A stretch of 64,000 bases of DNA from Przewalskia tangutica (lineage: Eukaryota > Streptophyta > Magnoliopsida > Solanales > Solanaceae), in the NCBI GenBank assembly GCA_029844215.1, contig CM056723.1, positions 85,552,790 to 85,616,789 on the forward strand. Direction: 5' to 3'. The translations under genes were made by a program, and so were the position numbers. The notes beneath the pieces are model-generated. The model saw only the letters and a program-made list of their open reading frames with translations. It was not told where the DNA came from and ran no database searches. Shown here piece by piece: positions 57,172 through 64,000 of the stretch (the stretch's first letter is position 1; every line of letters starts with the position of its first letter).

Positions 57172-59173
57172 CCCCCTTAGTTGATGAACTTTCTTCATCC
57201 AAAAATCATTTTCCAAGTCTTGAAATCTCTCCCCCTTTGTGAGTTAAATTCGTCCACAGCCCCCCCACTTTTGAGAAGCCTTGGCCGAGAGCCGCCTCCC
57301 CTTTGTGGTGCCACTAGCCAGGGTACCCCTAGCCTAGTTGGTTTCGTATAATACCCCCCCTTTTGTGGTATTGAAATACTCTCCAAGTATTGTTATAATG
57401 CCCAAATACTTTAGCCCATATACCTTGTAGTACTTTCCAAAGTTACCTCTATACGTAGAGTCGGAAATACTATTATACTTTCCTCACCACAAAAACGAAA
57501 CCCTAAGGAAAACCTTCATAGTCGGTTGAAGTGTTAAGTAAGTTGCGTAGAACTTCTAAGGGTTGTTTGGAGCGGGTTGAGCAAGACGGAGTAGAGCTTA
57601 ACGTTGCTCGTGAGCGACATTAAACTTGGATAATTTTGGGCTCATCGAGGTAAATACTATCGCCCTTCTTTTGTAATTGGAAATTACATACCGTAGTAGT
57701 ATAGAAATGATTATAAGATTCATGAAGAGAATTGAATCGTAATAGAAGGATATTACGTAATAGACTTGAATCAAATCACATCGTAAGAATTTAAGTAGAA
57801 GTTAAACTGTACTTACATAGACTGCATTTACGAGATCGATAACCTTTATTGGTTGAATGTTCGCAAGTAGCACGTGCTACTTAGAAGGTGGACAAGGCTA
57901 GCCGGGTTATAGCCGTGAGCGTTTTGCTTATAGTCGATAATCGTCGCGAGGTATGTGATTCTTCCTATACTCTCGAGCATGAAGTATTTTAAAAGAATAC
58001 ATATAGTACGGTAGACGACGTGTGGCAATGTCTTTTGACTTAAGCCCGAATAATATGTATATATTATATGGTAGATATCGTGTGCTAATCGAATATAGTT
58101 GTACGGCAATGTCTTTTGACTTAAGCCTGAATAATAAGAACCTTGAAATGTTTTAAAAGGAATATATGTATAGTACGGTAGACGTACGTGTGTTAACTGA
58201 ATGTAGTGTTACGGCAATGTCTTTTGACTTAAGCCTGAATAAGAAGAATCTTGAAGTATTTCAAAAGAAATAAGAAACCTTTTTGAAAGAAGAGTAATAC
58301 TTGGTTTTGAAAACATAAGAGTTATACTAGCTTTATGGGAAGTTAGGTATAACGTCTTAAGAGTGATAAAAAGAATGGTTTACTGATTTTTAGAAGTTAA
58401 GAGACTTAATCTTAAAAGATAAGAGACTTGACTTGAATGAATTAATATGAATTTTGTGAGAAACCTCATTCGTGAGTAATGAGTACTTGGTTTTTAAAAG
58501 GATTAATGTTTTACTGATTTCGGAAATCAGAATGAGTATCGAACAAACCACTGCAGCGCTAATAAAAGAAAATGTATTGAATAATGAAGTATTACTAAAA
58601 CCAGTAGAAACCTCCATCTGCATAGAAGCTAAGATGAGACAAAATGATATTACATTTTCTAGATCATGGCTGCTTTAATAAATTGGTTATAAACAAGAAT
58701 AAACTATGGCATATGTTATTCAATTGTTTTAAAAAAAAGATTAAGACATTGAACTATGAAACTTTTCTAAAGTAAAGAGACTTGAGTAATTGAAATTAGG
58801 CAAACTGGAACTCTAGGGAAAAGAAAGGCATTGTTTTGTCTTAAATTGGTTTAAAACATAAAGTGTTATAACAGCTTTATGGGAAGTTAGTTATAAACGA
58901 CTTTATGAAAACAAAAGAAGGGTTTCATCATTGGTTTTAATGTGGTAACTTGACTTTAAAAAGAGAAGTGTTTTGGTTTACTCAAAAGATGTAAGTCACT
59001 CTATTTTTATACTACGGGTATCGGGTGACTTTTAAAAGGAATGGATCTCTAAAAAGGAATTTAACGTACGTAGTACTTTAGGGTTAAAAACCCGGACTTT
59101 GTCATAAAATGAAAGTACTTTAAGTTGTGTGTAACTTGCCTATGTTTGCGTGCGATAGACCTGATGTGCTAGT

Positions 59174-59430
59174 AATGTATTTCACTCGACTACCGCGTTC
59201 ATGGGATGAACCGGGAATGTATTTCACTCGACTACCGCGTTCATGGGATGAACCGGGAATGTATTTCACTCGACTACCGCGTTCATGGGATGAACCGGGA
59301 ATGTATTTCACTCGACTACCGCGTTCATGGGATGAACCGGGAATGTATTTCACTCGACTACCGCGTCCACGGGATGGATCGGGAATGTATTCCATCCGAC
59401 TACCGAGTTCATGAGATGAATCGGGAATGT
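59174..59430 (+). repeat. 42-bp minisatellite, E9 5' LTR
   Basis: AATGTATTTCACTCGACTAC starts at 59174, 59216, 59258, 59300, 59342 and 59384 (exact 42-bp period; the last units diverge). Because 42 is a multiple of three, open frames appear on both strands with a 14-residue repeat. Confidence 0.93.
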
Positions 59431-60060
59431 ATTCCACACGTTTCTATACTGGGTCCATGAGATGGGCCGAGACATGTTATATGTATCACATGATTTGTAC
59501 CTAGACTGCCGGCAGTGAGGAAGGAGTTCCACGGGCATGAGGGATGACTTGGGGGCGCGAGACCCTGACTTGACATGACTGCTTTTATGTTATGAACTGT
59601 AGTTTGGTTATCAAACATGTCTCCTGCTTTATATAGACTGTTATGATTTCATTTACAGTATTTTACAGTTTCACATACTTGGTACCTGTTGTACTGACCT
59701 CCTTCGGGGGGCTGCGTTCATGCCGCAGGTAGAGGTACATCGACTGTCGATCCCCGCTTGTAGGATCACATTTCAGTGTTGGAAGCCCGTTCCTTGGAGG
59801 CTTATCTTTGCATGTTACCACAGTGCAGAGGTTCTTGTACATTCAGTGGTACGGGTCCTGTCCGTCATAGTTGTATAAATCTTAGAGGTGCAGAGTAATT
59901 GTGGCGTGGTTGTAAGGATTGTAACTGTTCAAATGTCTATTTATATATGTTGAAAGGCAACCGTTTTTTGTTGGCCTATTTTCTTTTATCTTGATCCATG
60001 TCTATTTGAATGTTTAACGTTTTTATTTCCGCTGGTTTTTCTCTGATGTTGTATCACTAG

Positions 60061-60080
60061 GGTGCCCGGGGTAAGGCACC
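60061..60080 (+). promoter_or_regulatory. Terminal hairpin next to the PBS (representative copy, E9)
   Basis: GGTGCC-N8-GGCACC lies 34 bases before the PBS. The stem is kept in E1, S1, E4 and, with one mismatch, E2. It is lost by deletion in E7. This fits a structured U5-PBS region in the element RNA; function is inference. Confidence 0.6.
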
Positions 60081-60113
60081 AGTCACGGGCCCCGGAACGG
60101 GTCGTGACAAAAG

Positions 60114-60127
60114 TGGTATCAGAGCAG
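60114..60127 (+). other. Primer-binding site, E9
   Basis: TGGTATCAGAGCAG, four bases after the LTR end. Confidence 0.92.
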
Positions 60128-60317
60128 TTAATCCTCGGAAAGTGTCTACAGACCGTGTCTAGTAGAGTCTTGATTATCGGTGTGTTGTGCACCACATCTA
60201 TAATCAGGAGGCTATAGGACATTTAGGATTGGTTTCCATTCTTCTCATTCTGAGATCGTGCCTTAGAGCTGTGTGATAAGTTGGACCCCTCTGACGTATT
60301 CCTTTCCTTTACCAGTT

Positions 60318-61560
60318 ATGCCTCTGCGCAAGGCAACCCTGGCCCAGGGGGGGCAAGGCAGCCGAGGGAACTGCTAGTGGGATACAGAGGAGTACGAGGG
60401 CGCAGGCCCGGTCAGTACCTGAGACAGTGCTTCCAACGGCGAGTTTCGCGACGCCGCCAGCACCAGCAGAGTTTAGAGCCGCAGCAGTGGCTGCTGAGAC
60501 TACGATACGAGCCTCCACCCCACACCGCGAGGAGATGGGTTACGGAGATGGCGCCATCGCCGTGGTCGTGGCCAGATATGAGGATAGGCTGGAAGCAGCA
60601 GTTTCAGCCCCAGTAGCACCCGTAGTTCACCCCGAGCGCATTTGAGACTACGGGATTTTCTGAGATGTAACCCGCCAGAGTTTTATGGGTCGAGTCCTGA
60701 AGATGATCCGCAGGAGTTCATCCGGCAGTTATAGCTGGTCATGAGAGTGATCAAGGCATCGGAGACCGAGTCAGTGGTCCTAGGTTCGCATCGGCTGCGT
60801 GATACCGCATGATCGTTTGATTCGTGAGCTGTCCCGGGAGAGGATGCACTTCCACTATATGGGACGAGTTCTCAAAGGCATTTCTTACACTTCTTGCCTC
60901 CACAGATGAGAGGGCTCGGGCCGACAGATTGACGTTGAGACAGATCGGGCGGGCGGTTAGAGAGTACAATGTGGAGTTCGACTCATTAGCTCGGTATGTC
61001 CTCAGTAGTAGCCGATATGGAGGATGAGTACACCGCCACGCCACCGGCTAGATGATTACTTGGCGCAGGCTTGTACGGTGTAGCTCTTCACCGCATGGAC
61101 ATTGCCCGCATGCAAGCTCATGCACCAGGATGTGAGGCACGGAGAGGTCGGCGAATGACCGAGATCGCAGAAGAGGCCAGACGGCAGGTCCTTTGGTAAC
61201 TTTCGAGGCGGACCGCCTCAAAGAAGAAGCTAGTTATGTACCTCCGCCAAGACATAGTGGTCCTCCACGCCTTCGTGACGCTCGGTATTCGAGCCGGTCG
61301 AGTTCCGTGTCTTACGTTCACGGTATACGTGAGTTCTATCGGCAGGATTCATGTCCCTTCAGCAAGACGATGTGGCGCACGCCATCCCGGAATGTCGCTT
61401 TTTATCGGTGCTTGTTTCACTGCGCCGTCAGCCATGTGGACGAGATCGCGGCTTATAGGAGGGGTACCGGCAGCTTGGCGCAGCCTACCGGATCAGTGGC
61501 AGGTTCATCGCCTTCTACAGCTATGCGCCCTGCAGGGCAGGCCTATGATTAGAGTGGAGC
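60318..61560 (+). pseudogene. gag: gag remnant, E9
   Basis: The start codon at 60318 gives an MPLRKATLAQ-like N-terminus. An extra G in a G run near 60348 shifts the frame almost at once. Later pieces match E7 closely: ASFATPPAPAEFRAAAVAAE (about 60439-60498), RLRDFLRCNPPEFYGS (about 60640-60690), EFIRQL and MRVIKASETES (about 60715-60775), DEFSKAFL (about 60860) and EYNVEFDSLARYVLS (about 60962-61005). A DYLAQACTG-type segment follows near 61055, and the tail to GSVAGSSPSTAMRPA lies at about 61495-61540. The core breaks at 60809-60823 with the same ATGATCG string as E6. The zinc-finger region (61360-61440) is poorly preserved. A gag protein is not translatable as read. Confidence 0.82.
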
Positions 61561-62205
61561 GGTAGATTCAGGTATATCCTTAACCCTCTAGAGTTTTGCA
61601 TGCTTGATATGATGATCTGTTGTTGTGTGCTATGAACGGATAGCGTTATGTTAGTTATGGGTCAGAAAAAAAATGGTTAGTTGAAAGGATAAGTCCATGG
61701 GTAGTGTGAGAGGGAAGTGGTAGCTTTCATGACGTGATTTGGTAAGATTGTTGCGGATCGGGAAACAAGAGCTTGATGCGTTAAGTAGGTCGGGTTGGGG
61801 CCATGTTGCGGGCCAACCCGCGGCATGTTTCGAGGTGGGGTCAGCTCTGGGTGGTCCCGCCAGGTAGTAGGGCCACGAGAGTGCTAGGCCCAAGTTTAGA
61901 TGACCATCGTATGAGTTCGTGGATATGTTCGACCAGAAGATCGTGAAGGCCGGGAATGGCCTTAAGGGAGATTGAGGCTAGTAAGATGACCAAGTTGGGA
62001 GGTGGTGACTCCAAAGTTTTGGAAACTGAAGCGATGACTGAAGTGTGGTACGTATACTAGAAGAGTTCAAGTATTCTAGAAGGGCACGACGAGTAAGGAA
62101 GGAAGAGAACGTGTGTTATTTCGTGGCCAGGCGGGGCGTTGACAACTTGTTAGAAGAACCTTATCATTATCCGTCTTGAGAAGGAACATTCGGGACGAAT
62201 GTTTC
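61561..62205 (+). other. Post-gag spacer of E9
   Basis: Non-coding, shared with E6, E7 and E8. The inverted repeat GAACATTCGGGACGAATGTT is at about 62184-62203, just before the PPT. Confidence 0.65.
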
Positions 62206-62219
62206 TAAGGAGGGGAGAA
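62206..62219 (+). other. Polypurine tract, E9
   Basis: TAAGGAGGGGAGAA abuts the LTR start at 62220; the same variant as in E3. Confidence 0.9.
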
Positions 62220-64000
62220 TGTTATACCCCGTATTTCCAGAGTATGTACGTAAGGGCGTACGTATAATAATTTGAGCCTTAAGATTTGGCAAGTCTCGAA
62301 ATTTGTACACAAGTGCCGAAAGGAGTCGTTTTTCGACGAAACGTTTTACTAAACTTGCGAAGGGAAAAATACGGCTATGACATTTATAATTTTTGCGGAT
62401 TTTTCCGAGAGACGAAATATTTTGGACCAACGGGAGGGTGACACTTGTCACCCTCAATGGACGGCTAAGAGGGCCATTGTTTGCACGTTTTTTTGTGCAT
62501 TTTCTTGGTCAAGGGTTAGGTAGGATATTTTGTGTAGTAGATGGATAAGGACACATGGGTAAATCCTAGCCCTACACTTGCCTTACACTTGGATTGATCT
62601 TGGCCATTGGTTGGCCCTTGCTTGACCTATAAATACCCCCTTAGTTGATGAACTTTCTTCATCCAAAAATCATTTTCCAAGTCTTGAAATCTCTCCCCCT
62701 TTGTGAGTTAAATTCGTCCAAAGCCCCCCCCCCCCCCCTCTTTTGAGAAGCCTTGGCCGAGAGCCTCCTCCCCTTTGGTGCCCTAGCCGAGGGGTACCCC
62801 CCTAGCCTAGTTGTTTTCGTATAATACCCCCCTTTTGTGGTATAGAAATACTCTCCAAGTATTGTTATAATGCCCAAATACTTTAGCCCTATACCTTGTA
62901 GTACTTTCCAAAGTTACCTCTATACGTAGAGTCCGGAAATACTATTATACTTTCCCTCAGTCACAAAAACGAAACCCTAAGGAAAACCTTCATAGTCGGT
63001 TGAAGTGTTAAGTAGAAGTTGCGTAGAACTTCTAAGGGTTGTTTGGAGTGGTTGAGCGACGGAGTAGAGCTTAACGTTGCTCAGGAGCGACATTAAACTT
63101 GGATAATTTTGGGCTCATCGAGGTAAATACTACTGTCCTTCTTTTGTAATTGGAAATTACATACTGTAGTAGTATAGAAATGATTATAAGATTCATAGAA
63201 GAGAATTGAACTGTAATAAAAGGATATTACAGAATAGACTTGAACTGAAATCACATCAGAAGAATTTAAGTAGAAGTTAAACTGTACTTACATAGAATGC
63301 ATTTACGAGATCGATAACCTTTATTGGTTGAATGTTCTGCAAGTAGCATGTGCTACTTAGAAGGTGGACAAGGCTAGCCGGGTTATAGCCGTGGAGCGTT
63401 TTGCTTATAGTCGATAATCGTCGCAAGGTATGTGATTCTTCCTATACTCTTGAGCATGAAGTATTTTAAAAGAATACATATAGTACGGTAGACGTACGTG
63501 TGGCAATGTCTTTTGACTTAAGCCTGAATAATATGTATATATTATATGGTAGATATACGTGTGCTAACTGAATATAGTTGTACGACAATGACTTTTGACT
63601 TAAGCTTGAATAATAAGAACCTTGAAATGTTTTAAAAGGAATATAGGTATAGTACGGTAGACGTACGTGTGTTAACTGAATGAAGTGTTACGGCAATGTC
63701 TTTTGACTTAAGCCTGAATAAGAAGAATCTTGAAGTATTTCAAAAGAAATAAGAAACCTTTTTGAAAGAAGAGTAATACTTGGTTTTGAAAACATAAGAG
63801 TTATACTAGCTTTATGGGAAGTTAGGTATAACGTCTTAAGAGTGATAAAAATAATGGTTTACTGATTTTTAGAAGTTAAGAGAATTAATCTTAAAAGATA
63901 AGAGACTTGACTTGAATGAATTAATATGAATTTTGTGAGAAACCTCATTCGTGAGTAATGAGTACTTGGTTTTTAAAAGGATTAATGTTTTACTGATTTC
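62220..64000 (+). repeat. E9 3' LTR, first part
   Basis: It aligns with 56759 to about 58521 of the 5' LTR to the window end. It has a TATA box at 62627 and a long C run near 62726. It keeps CAG/CTG at many sites where the 5' copy has CG-containing strings. Confidence 0.92.
62627..62635 (+). promoter_or_regulatory. TATA box, E9 3' LTR
   Basis: CTATAAATA followed by CCCCC. Confidence 0.73.

Larger units (their letters stand above)
56759..60109 (+). repeat. E9 5' LTR
   Basis: It is about 3.35 kb, TGTTATACCCCGTATTTCC to GTCGTGACA. It has a TATA box at 57163, conserved module at about 58515-58690, a 42-bp minisatellite (59174-59430), hairpin blocks (about 59745-59880) and a perfect GGTGCC/GGCACC terminal hairpin at 60061-60080. 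Confidence 0.92.
56759..64000 (+). mobile_element. E9: gag-only element, 3' LTR continues past the window
   Basis: A 5' LTR (56759-60109), PBS, gag, spacer, PPT and 1.78 kb of the 3' LTR are present. The interior is about 2.1 kb with no pol. The left flank is ATTTC; the matching duplication would be beyond the window. The two LTR copies are near-identical except at CAG/CTG positions. Confidence 0.92.

Noticed and set aside
59174..59430. CRISPR-like regular direct repeats
   Set aside because: Units are contiguous with no unique spacers, and the context is a plant retrotransposon LTR.
59120..59460. Long overlapping open frames on both strands with a 14-residue repeat
   Set aside because: They follow exactly from a 42-bp tandem repeat (divisible by three) in a non-coding LTR position; other copies have unrelated repeats there.
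62726..62745. Long C run as a possible functional G-quadruplex site
   Set aside because: Homopolymer length differs between the paired LTRs (57262 vs 62726) and such runs are length-unstable and error-prone in sequencing; no further support.

Overview
The window is plant nuclear repeat DNA, most likely pericentromeric or other heterochromatin of a flowering plant. I find no host gene, no rRNA or tRNA gene and no CRISPR array. Nearly every base can be assigned to nested copies of one group of Ty3/gypsy LTR retrotransposons. The evidence is repeated LTR termini (TGTTAYACCCCGTA at one end, GTCGTGACA at the other), a primer-binding site TGGTATCAGAGCAG matching initiator tRNA-Met after each 5' LTR, a polypurine tract of the AAGGGGGGAAGAA type before each 3' LTR, 5-bp target-site duplications, and gag/protease/RT/RNase H/integrase remnants. 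The integrase C-terminus (GPY/F module, then a chromodomain-like start LRTKDVAS) points to the Tekay/Del chromovirus clade. I cannot name the species.

Layout. E1 (1-7567, +) is the only copy with pol; its 5' LTR runs off the window and its 3' LTR is fused to the integrase end by a deletion. The host of most of the left half is E4, a minus-strand element seen in pieces (7568-8723, 18240-19749, 29472-31036, 34362-37086) with an essentially non-coding interior. Inserted in E4 are E1, E3 (8724-18239, -, TSD TTAGT), E2 (19750-29471, +, TSD CAAAA) and a solo LTR S1 (31037-34356, +, TSD CCCAA). A further minus-strand LTR (35142-37086) carries E6 (from 37087, +). The 3' LTR of E6 is split by a minus-strand LTR fragment (44889-45170), which is itself split by E7 (from 45171, +). 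The gag of E7 is split by a minus solo LTR (48643-52145). E7 is fused at about 53870 to a truncated relative, E8, whose 3' LTR (56061-56758) is split by E9 (56759 to the window end, +).

Biology. LTRs are very long (about 3.25-3.64 kb) around interiors of 1.3-2.6 kb in E2, E3, E4, E6 and E9. These are therefore non-autonomous derivatives that keep cis signals and, at most, gag; they would need pol supplied by a relative such as an intact E1. Each LTR has a U3 with a TATA box (CTATAAATA), a conserved stretch with several RNA hairpins before the PBS, and a minisatellite whose unit differs completely between copies.

The most unusual signal is a recurrent lesion at CAG/CTG (CHG) sites. Paired LTRs of the same element differ mainly by CTG changing to TCG or CCG and CAG changing to CG(T/A), not by ordinary C-to-T changes. 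Intact and degraded patches alternate abruptly. I read this as probably a long-read consensus artefact at CHG-methylated cytosines, which would mean many frameshifts here are not biological; an unusual mutational process is the alternative.
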